Part shown: positions 17,562-29,381 of the stretch, piece by piece
How positions within the stretch are numbered: position 1 is the first letter of the stretch
Layout: every line of letters begins with the position of its first letter
DNA from: Sedimenticola sp.
GTDB taxonomy: Bacteria > Pseudomonadota > Gammaproteobacteria > Chromatiales > Chromatiaceae
Length of the DNA: 64,000 bases
Direction of reading: 5' to 3'
NCBI GenBank assembly: GCA_002869585.1
Contig: PKUO01000003.1
Location: forward strand, 62,001-126,000
Position numbers and translations under genes: made by a program
Notes under the pieces: generated by a model
Database searches by the model: none
The model's input: the letters and a program-made list of their open reading frames with translations, nothing else
What the model was told of the DNA's origin: nothing

Positions 17562-17750
17562 TTCGTTAACCTTTCTGCAGAACTGCTGTATATGTTACCC
17601 GCACCTATTATCGTGTTATGCCGCCAATTGCTCCATGTATGTTCTCTGTAATCAAGCATCACAGGAGGCGGTCTTTTTCATGGAAACCAGAGAACACCCA
17701 AAGACCATAGAATTGAAACTTTCTGGGCAACAACATTTCCACTCTAAAAA
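17562..17750. other. Region downstream of glmS (attTn7 position)
   Basis: This 189-bp gap lies directly 3' of glmS. Tn7 and relatives insert about 25 bp past the glmS stop, here near 17726-17728. No Tn7-like terminal repeat (TGTGGGCGG) or transposition gene is visible, but the genes beyond the gap look accessory. No promoter or terminator is clear. Confidence 0.4.
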
Positions 17751-19577
17751 CTATTCCACAGTCACCGATTTTGCCAAATTTCTTGGTTGGTCCACATCAG
17801 TGCCTTTAATCACCGCAACGTGATATGCAAGCAGTTGTAGGGGTATGCTGTAGACAATCGGAGCAGTGCCGGGATAGATATCCGACAGTGTCAGATTCTG
17901 GTAGTGGTCCAGTTCTATGTTGACGCTATGATCACTGAACAGAAACAGTTCGCCACCGCGCGCACGTACTTCCTGTAGATTGGAAAGTACCTTGTCCAGC
18001 AAAGGATCATCGGGCAGGGCACAGACCACCGGCATCTCCGCATCGACAAGCGCCAGGGGACCATGTTTGAGTTCGCCCGCTGGATAAGCCTCGGCATGGA
18101 TATAGGATATCTCCTTGAGCTTCAGGGCTCCTTCCAGGGCGATGGGATAGAAGGTGCCGCGCCCCAGAAACAGGGCATTGCGTTTATCGGAAAAGGCATT
18201 GGCCATGGTTTCGATGGCATCGCTGAGTGACAGCACCACCTCCACCTGGCGGGGCAGGGCGTGCAACTCATTGACCAGCCGCTCTTCCTCCTCCGCAGTC
18301 AGTCCCATGCGGCGCGCCAGCGCGATGGTCAACAATCGCAGCGCAACCAGTTGGGTGGTGAAGGCCTTGGTCGAGGCAACGCCGATTTCCGGGCCGGCGC
18401 GGGTCATCAGGCTGACATCGGACTCGCGCACCAGTGAGCTCTCCGCAACATTGCAGATGCACAGGCTGCCGATATAGCCCTTATCTTTAATGCCGCGCAA
18501 TGCAGCCAGGTAATCTGCTGTCTCACCGGATTGGGAGACTGTAAGAAACAGCGAATCCTTGGGCACCACCACATTGCGGTAACGGTACTCACTGGCCACC
18601 TCGATGCTGCAGGGTATGCCCACCTCTTCCAGCCAGTATTTTGCCACCAATCCGGCATGGTAGCTGGTGCCGCAGGCAACGATCTGCACGTGGCGGGTCT
18701 TGTCCAATAGCGCCTTGGTCTCGTGGCCGAAGCTCTCTTCCAGCAACCGCCCCTGATGAATACGTCCCTCCAGGGTTTCGGAAATCACCCCGGGTTGCTC
18801 GAAGATCTACTTGAGCATGTAGTGGCGGTATGGACCCTTGTCGACGTTGGCATCGGACATGGTCGACTGTTTGATCTCGCGTTCGACAAGTTTTCCCGCT
18901 GAGTTGTAGATAGTTACGCCATCGCGCCGCACCTCGGCGATATCGCCCTCCTCAAGGAAGATGAAGCTGCGTGTCACAGGCAGCAGGGCGGTGACATCGG
19001 AGGCGATGAAATTTTCGCCCTCGCCCAGACCTATTACCAGTGGACTGCCGGCGCGGGTAACGACGATTCTGTCGCCATCTTCCGGGCTGGCGACGGCCAG
19101 GGCGTAGGCGCCAGTAAGTTCCTGACTCGCTTCCAGTACGGCGGAAAAGAGATCCCTGCCGGACTCCAGTTTATGGGCCAGCAGATGGGCGATCACCTCG
19201 GTGTCGGTTTCCGAGGTGAAGCTGTAGCCCTGTTCCAGCAGGCGATCACGCAATGTATTGTGATTCTCGACAATGCCGTTATGCACCACTGCCACGCGTA
19301 CGCCGCTCATGTGGGGATGGGCATTGCGTTCGGCGGGGACTCCGTGGGTTGCCCAGCGGGTATGGGCGATACCCAGGTCGCCGGTCACATCGGAACTATC
19401 GACCAGTTGCTTGAGATTCCCGACCTTTCCCAGGGAACGGAAACGCTTCAGTGCTCCGCTCGCTTCCCGTATCGCTACGCCTGCCGAATCATAGCCACGG
19501 TACTCCATCCGTTGCAGGCCATCCATGAGAATCGGGAGTACATTTCTGTCTGCAATAGCACCGACAATACCGCACAT
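17751..19577 (-). pseudogene. glmS: Glucosamine-6-phosphate synthase GlmS, interrupted by in-frame TAG at codon 257
   Basis: GlmS makes glucosamine-6-phosphate from fructose-6-phosphate and glutamine for cell-wall precursors. The frame runs from MCGIVGAIADR (Cys2 is the glutaminase nucleophile) through the glutaminase domain to YRHYMLK, then TAG at 18807-18809, then IFEQPG, two SIS sugar-isomerase domains and the family C-terminus [11 protein letters not shown]. Without the TAG the product is 608 residues, the normal size. The stop sits in the first helix of the synthase half, where homologues have Glu (K-E-I-F/Y-E-Q-P). A GAG-to-TAG change fits. GlmS is essential in most bacteria, so a consensus error, readthrough or a second copy should be suspected. 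It follows glmU after 6 nt. Confidence 0.9.
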
Positions 19578-19583
19578 GCTGGT

Positions 19584-20954
19584 TCAATCCTTGGGTTGTT
19601 TGACGGGCCGCTTCCAGCTTTTCAGGCTCAGCTGTTTGGAGCGGCTCAGGGTTAGGGTCTCTGGCGGGGCTTCCCGGGTGATGGTCGAACCGGCGCCGAT
19701 GGTCGCGCCCTTACCCACCTCGACCGGGGCTACCAGCTGGGTATCCGAACCGATGAAGGCGTTGTCGCCGATCACTGTCTGGTACTTGTTGGCGCCATCG
19801 TAATTGCAGGTAATAGTGCCCGCGCCGATATTCACCGTCTTGCCGACAATCGCATCGCCAACGTAGCTGAGGTGGTTGATCTTGCTGCCTTCATCCACCG
19901 ATGATTTTTTGATCTCGACAAAGTTGCCGACATGGACATGCGCCGCCAGCCGGGTTTCCGGGCGCAGCCGGGAGAAGGGACCGATGATGCAGCCTTCGCC
20001 AATCACTGCCTCTTCGATCACACAGTTCTCTTTGATCTGCACCCCGGCGGCGACTTTGACATTGCGCAGCACCGTGTTGGCGCCTATACGCACGCCATCA
20101 CCGAGCACCACGCGGCCTTCGATCAACACGTTGATATCGATCTCGACATCCTGGCCGGCCTCGAGACTTCCTCGCAGATCGAAGCGTGCCGGGTCGCGCA
20201 GGGTTACACCATCACGCATCAGCCGCTGGGCCTGGGTCTGCTGATAGTGGCGTTCCAGCTCGGCCAGTTGCAGCCGGTCATTCACGCCGATCACTTCATA
20301 CAGATCTTTTGGTTTGGCGCTGAGCACGTTGATGCCCTCGGCGACCGCCAGGGCAACGATATCGGTCAGGTAGAACTCACCCTGGGCATTGCTGTTTTCC
20401 AGGCGCGCTATCCACTGATGCAGGCGTGCGCTGTCGGCGATCAGGATACCGGTGTTGACCTCGCAGATTGTCAGCTCCTCCTCGGAGGCATCTTTCTGCT
20501 CGACGATCCGTTCAATCCGGCCCTCGGCATTACGCACGATGCGGCCATAGCCGGTCGGGTTATCCAGTTCGACGGTGAGCAACACCAGGTCACTCTCGCT
20601 GGCCTTCGCCGTCAGCGATTCGAGCGTTGCCAGGCTGGTAAGGGGGACATCGCCATAGAGCACCATGATGCGTTCAACACCCGCGAGCGCGGGCAGCGCC
20701 TGCTCGACTGCATGGCCGGTGCCCAGCTGCTGTTTCTGTTCCACCCAGGCGAGGCTGTCTACGGCAATCCGCTTCGGCACCTGATCGCCGCCATGGCCAT
20801 AGACCACGGCGATCTTATCGGCGTTGAGGGATTTGGCAGTATCTATAACATGTGCGACCAGCGGTTTGCCGGCCAGTGTATGGAGCACCTTGGGCAGGGC
20901 TGATTTCATCCGTGTGCCCTGGCCTGCAGCAAGAATCACTACACCCAAGTTCAT
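19584..20954 (-). CDS. glmU: Bifunctional GlmU (N-acetylglucosamine-1-P uridyltransferase / glucosamine-1-P acetyltransferase)
   Basis: A 456-residue cytoplasmic enzyme that makes UDP-GlcNAc for peptidoglycan and LPS. The N-terminal half has the nucleotidyltransferase signature LAAGQGTRMKS with PKVLH and the metal-site region VLYGDVPL. The C-terminal half is a left-handed beta-helix of hexapeptide repeats (VRIGANTVL, KTVNIGAGTITCNYDG, NAFIGSDTQLVAPVEVG). Length and both domains are complete. It is immediately upstream of glmS, the pair that runs consecutive steps of the same pathway. Confidence 0.97.
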   Translation of the reverse strand: MNLGVVILAAGQGTRMKSALPKVLHTLAGKPLVAHVIDTAKSLNADKIAVVYGHGGDQVPKRIAVDSLAWVEQKQQLGTGHAVEQALPALAGVERIMVLYGDVPLTSLATLESLTAKASESDLVLLTVELDNPTGYGRIVRNAEGRIERIVEQKDASEEELTICEVNTGILIADSARLHQWIARLENSNAQGEFYLTDIVALAVAEGINVLSAKPKDLYEVIGVNDRLQLAELERHYQQTQAQRLMRDGVTLRDPARFDLRGSLEAGQDVEIDINVLIEGRVVLGDGVRIGANTVLRNVKVAAGVQIKENCVIEEAVIGEGCIIGPFSRLRPETRLAAHVHVGNFVEIKKSSVDEGSKINHLSYVGDAIVGKTVNIGAGTITCNYDGANKYQTVIGDNAFIGSDTQLVAPVEVGKGATIGAGSTITREAPPETLTLSRSKQLSLKSWKRPVKQPKD

Positions 20955-20999
20955 AGTTTCCTTCTCTCCAGATAGTGGGGCCGGCCGATCCGTAGCCCG

Positions 21000-21479
21000 T
21001 CAGTTAATCGAGCAGCTGCCGCCGGACGGCGCCATATCTTCGGGCGTGGCTTCGCGTACCTCGAGGATTGTGACATTGACCTTGAGGTTCTTGCCTGCGA
21101 GAGGGTGGTTGCCATCGACGGTCAGCTTGCCATCCTCGATGCGGGTGACATAGAAGCTCTTCACATCACCCTCGGAATTCTGCATCTGCACCTCTGCGCC
21201 AAGATACCTGAACTGCTCCGGTACATTCGCAATATCATCGGTGAAGGTCAGATTCGGATCATGCGCGCCAAAGCCATCGTCCGGCTCCACGATCACCTCG
21301 ACCTGATCTCCCACGGACTTGCCTGCCACGGCCTTGTCCATGCTGCCGATCAGCTCGGTCTCACCGCCGTGGACATAACTGACCGGAATATCGTTCTGTT
21401 CCAGAATATTGCCATCCATGTCGCTGATGGAATAGGTGAGTGAGACGAATTTTCCGGGCTTGATCACTTCTCGGGTCAT
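21000..21479 (-). CDS. SlyD-like FKBP-type peptidyl-prolyl isomerase
   Basis: A 159-residue protein with the SlyD-type arrangement: a short FKBP domain (VSLTYSISDMDGNILEQ, VSYVHGG) with an inserted IF chaperone flap (about 70-125), closing with GNHPLAGKNLKVNVTI. The metal-binding His/Cys-rich tail of SlyD is reduced to GGSCSIN. It probably acts as a cytoplasmic folding catalyst. A terminator for the upstream maeB lies just ahead of it (21500-21524), so it has its own promoter or depends on readthrough. Confidence 0.85.
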   Translation of the reverse strand: MTREVIKPGKFVSLTYSISDMDGNILEQNDIPVSYVHGGETELIGSMDKAVAGKSVGDQVEVIVEPDDGFGAHDPNLTFTDDIANVPEQFRYLGAEVQMQNSEGDVKSFYVTRIEDGKLTVDGNHPLAGKNLKVNVTILEVREATPEDMAPSGGSCSIN

Positions 21480-21499
21480 AATCAGTTAACTCCACAAAC

Positions 21500-21524
21500 A
21501 AAAAAAAGGCCCTCCCGTGGAGGG
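21500..21524 (-). terminator. Rho-independent terminator after maeB
   Basis: On the minus strand a CCCTCC/GGAGGG stem (21510-21524, 3-nt loop) is followed by CC and a run of T residues (complement of the A-run at 21500-21507). It lies about 60 nt downstream of the maeB stop. Confidence 0.75.
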
Positions 21525-21584
21525 GAGGACCCGTTATTGTACCAGTTTATCGACGATTTTCTGCTGTGGATTGCCTCCCCGCGA

Positions 21585-23846
21585 TCAGTGGGAACGCACT
21601 GCCGCCACCGCCGTCATGTTGAGCAGGCCACGCACGGTGATGCTCGGCGTAACGATGTGCGCCGACTCGGCTGCGCCCACCAGAATCGGGCCGATCGGGG
21701 TACCGTCGGCCAGGGTCTGCAGCAGGTTGAAGGAGATGTTGGCGGCATCCTGGTTGGGCATCACCAGCAGATTGGCCGATTCTGTCAGCTGGGTGTCAGG
21801 GAAACGGGTCTTGAGACCGGTCAGCTTCAGTGCCATATCCGCATGCATTTCACCCTCGATCATCAGATCCGGCTGCCGGGCGCGGATGATCTGCAACGCC
21901 TCGCGCATTTTCTTTGCGGCGGGGGTGTTGCGGGTCCCGAAATTGGATGAAGAGAGCAGCGCCGCGCGAGGTTTCTCGCCAAACCACTTCACCTCCTGAG
22001 AACAGAGCCGGACGATCTCGGCGATATCCGCAGCATCCGGATCATCCTGGACATAGGCGTCAGTGATAAACAGCGTGCCGGCGTGCATCACAATTGCGTT
22101 CAGCGAAGTCATCTTGCTGACTCCGGGCGACAGACCGATCACCTCCTGAATGTGGCGCAGATGATCGGCATAGCGGCCGCGGGTGCCGCAGATCATGGCG
22201 TCGGCGCGGTGGTTGCTGATCATCAGCGAGGCGAGCACCGTTGAGTTGGTACGCACGAAGTAGCGCGCCTCTATCGGCGAGTAACCCATGCGGGATACTT
22301 TGTTGTAGTAGGCCTCGGCGTATTCAAAATAATCATCATGATCCTGGGGATCAACCAGATCGAAATCTTCATCGATCTCGACATTCAGGCTCAGGCTCTG
22401 GATGCGCCGCTCGATCACCGCACGCCGACCAATGAGAATGGGCCTGGCAATCGCCTGTTCCACCACCTGCTGCACCACCTGCAGCACCTTCTCATCTTCA
22501 CCCTCGGCATAGACCACACGCCGCGCCTTGGCGCGGGCGCTGTCAAATACCGGGCGCATGGTCATGCCGGTTTTGAATACCGAGTGGTGCAGTTTCTCGC
22601 GGTAGGCCTTGATGCTCTCCAGCGGCCGCTGGGCCACCCCGGAGTCCATCGCCGCCTTGGCAACCGCTGGGGCGACATACGCCATCAGCCGCTGGTCAAA
22701 GGGCTTGGGGATCAGGTATTCACGGCCAAAGACAATATTCTGTCCGCCATAGGCAGAACGCACAATGTCGGAGGGTTCGGCCATCGCCAGATCGGCAATG
22801 GCACGCACGGCCGCCATTTTCATTGCCTCGTTGATCTGGGTGGCGCCCACATCCAGCGCGCCCCGAAACAGAAAGGGAAAACAGAGGACATTGTTGACCT
22901 GGTTGGGGTAATCGGAACGACCCGTGGCGATGATCGCATCCGGACGGGCCTCTATGGCCAGGTCCGGCATAATCTCCGGCGTGGGATTGGCGAGCGCCAT
23001 GATCAGCGGGTTTTCCGCCATCTCCTTGAGATATTCCGGCTTGAGCACACCGGCCGCTGAGAGGCCGAGGAAGATGTCCGCTCCAGGCAATACCTCCTGC
23101 AGGGTGCGTTTGTCGGTATCGATTGCATAGCGCGCCTTGTAGGGGTCCATCTCCTCCTTGCGCCCCGTGTACACCACCCCGGCGATATCCGTCACTGTGA
23201 TGTTCTCTTTTTTCAGGCCCATCTCCACCAGCAGATCGAGGCAGGCGAGGGCGGCGGCACCCGCGCCGGAGGCCACCAGCCTAACCTGGTCGAAGGATTT
23301 GTTGACCACCCGCAGACCATTGTAGATCGCTGCGGCAACCACGATGGCGGTGCCGTGCTGGTCATCATGGAACACCGGGATACCCATCCGTTCCTTGAGT
23401 CCCTTCTCGATGATGAAGCACTCAGGGGCCTTGATGTCTTCCAGGTTGATACCGCCGAACGGGGGTTCGAGGCGGGCTACCGTTTCGATGAATTTTTCCG
23501 GGTCGAGCTCGTCCACTTCAATATCGAAGACATCGATGTTGGCGAACTCCTTGAACAGAACCGCCTTACCCTCCATCACCGGTTTGGAGGCCAGACTGCC
23601 GATCGCGCCCAACCCCAGAACGGCGGTGCCGTTGGTGATCACCGCCACCAGATTGCCCCGCGCGGTGTAATCGGCCGCCGTGACCGGGTTGGCCTCGATC
23701 TCCTTGCAGGCATAGGCAACACCGGGAGAGTAAGCCAGCGCCAGATCGCGGGAGTTGGCCAGCGGTTTGGTCGCCTTGATCTCCAGCTTGCCCGGCTTCG
23801 GGTAACGGTGGTAGTCGAGGGCGCTTTTTTGCAGATCATCTGACAT
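21585..23846 (-). CDS. maeB: NADP-dependent malic enzyme with phosphotransacetylase-like domain
   Basis: A 753-residue protein. The N-terminal half is malic enzyme ([38 protein letters not shown]), which decarboxylates malate to pyruvate with NADP reduction. The C-terminal part (about 430-753) is the phosphotransacetylase-like regulatory domain of MaeB proteins. The length is typical. A perfect 8-bp hairpin (GACAGGCC, 23894-23917) lies in its leader. Its position close to the dicarboxylate TRAP genes suggests it processes imported malate. Confidence 0.95.
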   Translation of the reverse strand: MSDDLQKSALDYHRYPKPGKLEIKATKPLANSRDLALAYSPGVAYACKEIEANPVTAADYTARGNLVAVITNGTAVLGLGAIGSLASKPVMEGKAVLFKEFANIDVFDIEVDELDPEKFIETVARLEPPFGGINLEDIKAPECFIIEKGLKERMGIPVFHDDQHGTAIVVAAAIYNGLRVVNKSFDQVRLVASGAGAAALACLDLLVEMGLKKENITVTDIAGVVYTGRKEEMDPYKARYAIDTDKRTLQEVLPGADIFLGLSAAGVLKPEYLKEMAENPLIMALANPTPEIMPDLAIEARPDAIIATGRSDYPNQVNNVLCFPFLFRGALDVGATQINEAMKMAAVRAIADLAMAEPSDIVRSAYGGQNIVFGREYLIPKPFDQRLMAYVAPAVAKAAMDSGVAQRPLESIKAYREKLHHSVFKTGMTMRPVFDSARAKARRVVYAEGEDEKVLQVVQQVVEQAIARPILIGRRAVIERRIQSLSLNVEIDEDFDLVDPQDHDDYFEYAEAYYNKVSRMGYSPIEARYFVRTNSTVLASLMISNHRADAMICGTRGRYADHLRHIQEVIGLSPGVSKMTSLNAIVMHAGTLFITDAYVQDDPDAADIAEIVRLCSQEVKWFGEKPRAALLSSSNFGTRNTPAAKKMREALQIIRARQPDLMIEGEMHADMALKLTGLKTRFPDTQLTESANLLVMPNQDAANISFNLLQTLADGTPIGPILVGAAESAHIVTPSITVRGLLNMTAVAAVRSH

Positions 23847-24045
23847 TGCAGCAGATTCCTATCGGTTCTGGTGGAATAGTCCGGTAAACGGAGGACAGGC
23901 CTTCGAGTCGGCCTGTCTGTTCACCAAAAAACATCGCAGTCCATAAGTAAAGTATGCGATATCCATAGATATTACTAATAATTAATTTGCAAAGGCAGCC
24001 TCAAAATAGCGCGCCACTTGTGAATTTTTTTATTTTTCGCCCGTT

Positions 24046-24546
24046 TCAATCCATGTTGACCGGAATCACCAGCACCGGCGTCTTGATGATATGGGTCAGT
24101 TTTCGTGCGGTCGAGCCCAACAGTCCGTGGGTGATGACCTCTTTGGTGTGGGTGCCCATGACGATCAGATCAACGCTGTTTTGATCTGCAAATTTGCGAA
24201 TCTCTTCTGCCGCGTGGCCGTTGACAACCACTATGTCAGATACACATTTAGGATTTACATCGGGCAGAGAATCAGCCAGTTCATCCTTATAGAACCGTTC
24301 CAGACGGTCTTTCATCTTGGCGAGTACTTTTTTCAGTTCGCCCTCTTCACCGATCATATCGGACTTTTTCGACAGATAGGCCTCGAGTACCCACTGACCC
24401 GCTGAGCTTAATGGTTCAACGGCGTGAAACATGATGATCTTGGCATCGTAGTGTTTGGCCAGGCTGATCGCATGGCGCAGCACCGGGCGCATGTTGTCAC
24501 CCAGGTCGGTGGCATACAGGATGGTCTTATATTTTGGAAAACTCAT
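24046..24546 (-). CDS. Universal stress protein (UspA family)
   Basis: A 166-residue cytoplasmic protein with the Usp fold: KTILYATDLGDN at the N-terminus and the ATP-binding loop GTHTKEVITHGLLGSTARKL near the C-terminus, matching the G-2x-G-9x-G-S/T pattern. It probably binds ATP and acts in stress adaptation; the specific role is unknown. It lies between the TRAP operon and maeB on the same strand. Confidence 0.9.
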   Translation of the reverse strand: MSFPKYKTILYATDLGDNMRPVLRHAISLAKHYDAKIIMFHAVEPLSSAGQWVLEAYLSKKSDMIGEEGELKKVLAKMKDRLERFYKDELADSLPDVNPKCVSDIVVVNGHAAEEIRKFADQNSVDLIVMGTHTKEVITHGLLGSTARKLTHIIKTPVLVIPVNMD

Positions 24547-24660
24547 GGGCGTAATGTCTCTCTGTCAAACGGTTGGACCATGACACTGCGCGCGAATCTG
24601 TCAGTGTCCACCAATAGAAGCGGTGAGCCCTGCGGTGCAGGTGGCTATCATTCGAAATCC

Positions 24661-24689
24661 GGCCGCCACCCCGATCCTGGGCGGCGGCC
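24661..24689 (-). repeat. Hairpin downstream of dctM
   Basis: GGCCGCC at 24661-24667 pairs with GGCGGCC at 24683-24689 just past the dctM stop. There is no T-run on the minus strand, so it may protect the mRNA 3' end or act as a weak terminator. Confidence 0.45.
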
Positions 24690-24696
24690 TGACGCA

Positions 24697-26097
24697 CTAT
24701 TTGTACCCCTTGAGGTTATCGATATATTCCGGCAGGAATAGCGATATCTGGGGTATGTAGGTAATCAGGATCAGGAAGAACAGCAGCAGCACAAGCCAGG
24801 GCAAGGCAGCCTTGATCACCCAGCCCATACTGTTGCCGGTGATACCCGCCGTCACGAACAGATTCAGTCCCACCGGCGGGGTCAACATGCCTATCTCCAT
24901 GTTAACCACCATGATGATACCCAGATGAATCGGATCAATGCCCAGTTGCGTGGCAATGGGGAACAGGATCGGGGCCATGATCAGCAGAATAGCCGAGGGT
25001 TCCATGAAATTACCCGCGGCTAGGAGCAGCAGGTTGACCACTATCAGGAACATCCAGGGCGCGAGTCCCCAGGCTACGATGGTTTCCGCAATGGCGTGGG
25101 GTATGCGCTCTGTTGTCAGGACATGGGCGAACAGCATCGCGTTGGCGATGATGAACAGCAGCATGATGCTGACCTTGACCGCATCCATGATGGTCTTGTT
25201 GATCTCCTTGTCAGTGATGCACTTCGGGAACGCCCAGGCGATCTGCATGGCATTGCGCACCAGCATTCTGCCGATCGACTCACCCTTATGACGCCAGGGC
25301 TTGCCCTTGAGAGGCCCCATGTCGCGGTAGCCGAAAACCGAAACCAGAAAGGCATACACGGCCGACACCGCTGCCGCTTCTGTAGGGCTAGCGATACCGC
25401 CATAGATGGAACCCAGAACGATGAAGATCAGCATCAGGCCGCCGGAGGCGCTGAATCCGGAAGCGAGCAACTCCCTGAAACAAGGCCAGGGTTGCGCCGG
25501 CAGTTTTTTGATGCGCGCTGCGATATAGATGGCGATCATCAATATCAGGCCCATCATGATGCCGGGGATAAAGCCCGCCATGAACATGCGCGCTGCGGAA
25601 ACCTCCGTCGCCGCGGCATATACAAGCATCACGATCGAGGGTGGTATCAGGATACCCAGGGTGCCTGCATTGGCGATTACACCGGCAGCGAATTTCTCCG
25701 GATATCCCGCCCTTACCATTCCGGCAATCACGATGGTGCCGATGGCCGCTACCGTCGCTGGTGACGAACCCGATACTGCGGCGAACATCATACAGGCCAT
25801 GACCGATGCCATCGCCAGACCACCGCGAATATGTCCGACGCAATCGATGGCAAAACGGATCAGCCGTTTCGCCACACCACCGGTGGAGAGAAACGCGGAT
25901 GAGACAATAAAGAAGGGAATCGCCAGCAGTGTGTAGTGCTCAGACAACGCCTCGAACAGCTTCAGGGCCACCGAGGCCAGCGAGTCGTTGGAAAACATCA
26001 GGATGGTGGCAATACTCGACAAACCTAGAGCGATTGCAATCGGCATGCTGAGAAACATGCAGCCGAAAAGGAGTATAAAGAGAGCGGCCGTTGTCAT
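24697..26097 (-). CDS. dctM: TRAP transporter large permease DctM
   Basis: A 466-residue inner-membrane protein with about 12-13 hydrophobic helices, the large subunit of a tripartite ATP-independent transporter that imports C4-dicarboxylates using an ion gradient. Family motifs include GSSPATVAAIGTI and GILIPPSIVMLVYA. The ATG overlaps the dctQ stop by 4 nt. A loop of about 40 extra polar residues after VFGYRDMGPLKGK is typical of the DctM subgroup with long cytoplasmic loops. Confidence 0.95.
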   Translation of the reverse strand: MTTAALFILLFGCMFLSMPIAIALGLSSIATILMFSNDSLASVALKLFEALSEHYTLLAIPFFIVSSAFLSTGGVAKRLIRFAIDCVGHIRGGLAMASVMACMMFAAVSGSSPATVAAIGTIVIAGMVRAGYPEKFAAGVIANAGTLGILIPPSIVMLVYAAATEVSAARMFMAGFIPGIMMGLILMIAIYIAARIKKLPAQPWPCFRELLASGFSASGGLMLIFIVLGSIYGGIASPTEAAAVSAVYAFLVSVFGYRDMGPLKGKPWRHKGESIGRMLVRNAMQIAWAFPKCITDKEINKTIMDAVKVSIMLLFIIANAMLFAHVLTTERIPHAIAETIVAWGLAPWMFLIVVNLLLLAAGNFMEPSAILLIMAPILFPIATQLGIDPIHLGIIMVVNMEIGMLTPPVGLNLFVTAGITGNSMGWVIKAALPWLVLLLFFLILITYIPQISLFLPEYIDNLKGYK

Positions 26098-26663
26098 GAT
26101 TTGCGCTCCTCTTTATTCGATTCCGAGACATCTGAGCCCGCCAACTCTTCGGCCAGATGCATACTCTCCTTGGCCTCATCGGCATGGCGAAAACCTTCCG
26201 ACTTGCCGGTTATCACGGCCCAAAGCAATTCCATCAGGCGTAGCACCAGCAGTCCAAAGCCGATCACCAGAATACTGTGCGCTATCCATGCCGGTATCGG
26301 GATGTCCTCCAACTCGATACCGATCTTCTTCATCTTGCTGAGATAGATCCACGAACCATAGATAAACAGTCCGCAATAAATAAGGCTGCCAACCACGGCC
26401 AAAACACTGGCCGAGCGGCGTAGCAGGGGCGGGAGCAGCTTGACGAAGGCATCGACACCGATATGCGCACCCACCTTCAGCCCGTAGGAAGCGCCGAACA
26501 GGACAAACCAGGCCGAGGTATGCAGGGTCAATTCCTGAACCCAGAGATAGCCGGCGCCAAACCCGAAGCGCATAACCACCTCAACGAACACCAGCAGGGT
26601 CATCGCCACCAGAAGAAAGGCAAGTATGCTCTCCTCCGCTTTATTCAAGACACGTATCAGCAT
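26094..26663 (-). CDS. dctQ: TRAP transporter small permease DctQ
   Basis: A 189-residue membrane protein with four hydrophobic segments, the small subunit that pairs with DctM. ELTLHTSAWFVLFGASYGLKVGAHIGVD matches the DctQ family region. It ends with a charged tail of about 45 residues. The gene overlaps dctM by 4 nt and lies 96 nt after dctP, with a hairpin terminator in that gap. Confidence 0.93.
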   Translation of the reverse strand: MLIRVLNKAEESILAFLLVAMTLLVFVEVVMRFGFGAGYLWVQELTLHTSAWFVLFGASYGLKVGAHIGVDAFVKLLPPLLRRSASVLAVVGSLIYCGLFIYGSWIYLSKMKKIGIELEDIPIPAWIAHSILVIGFGLLVLRLMELLWAVITGKSEGFRHADEAKESMHLAEELAGSDVSESNKEERKS

Positions 26664-26722
26664 CGGTAAAATCCTATCTGAGAGTTGCTTGATCTCCTCC
26701 GCAGGCCATCCATGGCATGCAG

Positions 26723-26750
26723 AAAAGCCCAGGGCCTGTAAACAGGCCCT
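26723..26750 (-). terminator. Attenuating hairpin between dctP and dctQ
   Basis: AGGGCCTG-TAAA-CAGGCCCT (26731-26750) forms a perfect 8-bp stem, followed on the minus strand by GGGCTTTTCT. It lies just after the dctP stop, so most transcripts probably end here, giving more binding protein than permease, as expected for solute-binding-protein systems. Confidence 0.7.
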
Positions 26751-26759
26751 GATACTTGC

Positions 26760-29362
<2,603 letters not shown>

Positions 29363-29381
29363 AGTTCTGGCTCTTCTACTG

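Noticed and set aside
14854-17750. Possible integron cassette array (GTTATG/CATAAC strings near 14876, 16806, 17210, 17617)
   Set aside because: The strings are in mixed orientation, the flanking arms do not form attC-like palindromes with matching R and L boxes, and no integrase is present.
343-19577. Stop codon reassignment or a suppressor explaining the three in-frame stops
   Set aside because: TAG and TAA serve as true stops in many genes of the window, so reassignment is unlikely; a suppressor cannot be assessed from this window.
19578-19583. glmS ribozyme or riboswitch
   Set aside because: Only 6 nt separate glmU from glmS, leaving no room, and gammaproteobacteria usually regulate glmS by small RNAs.
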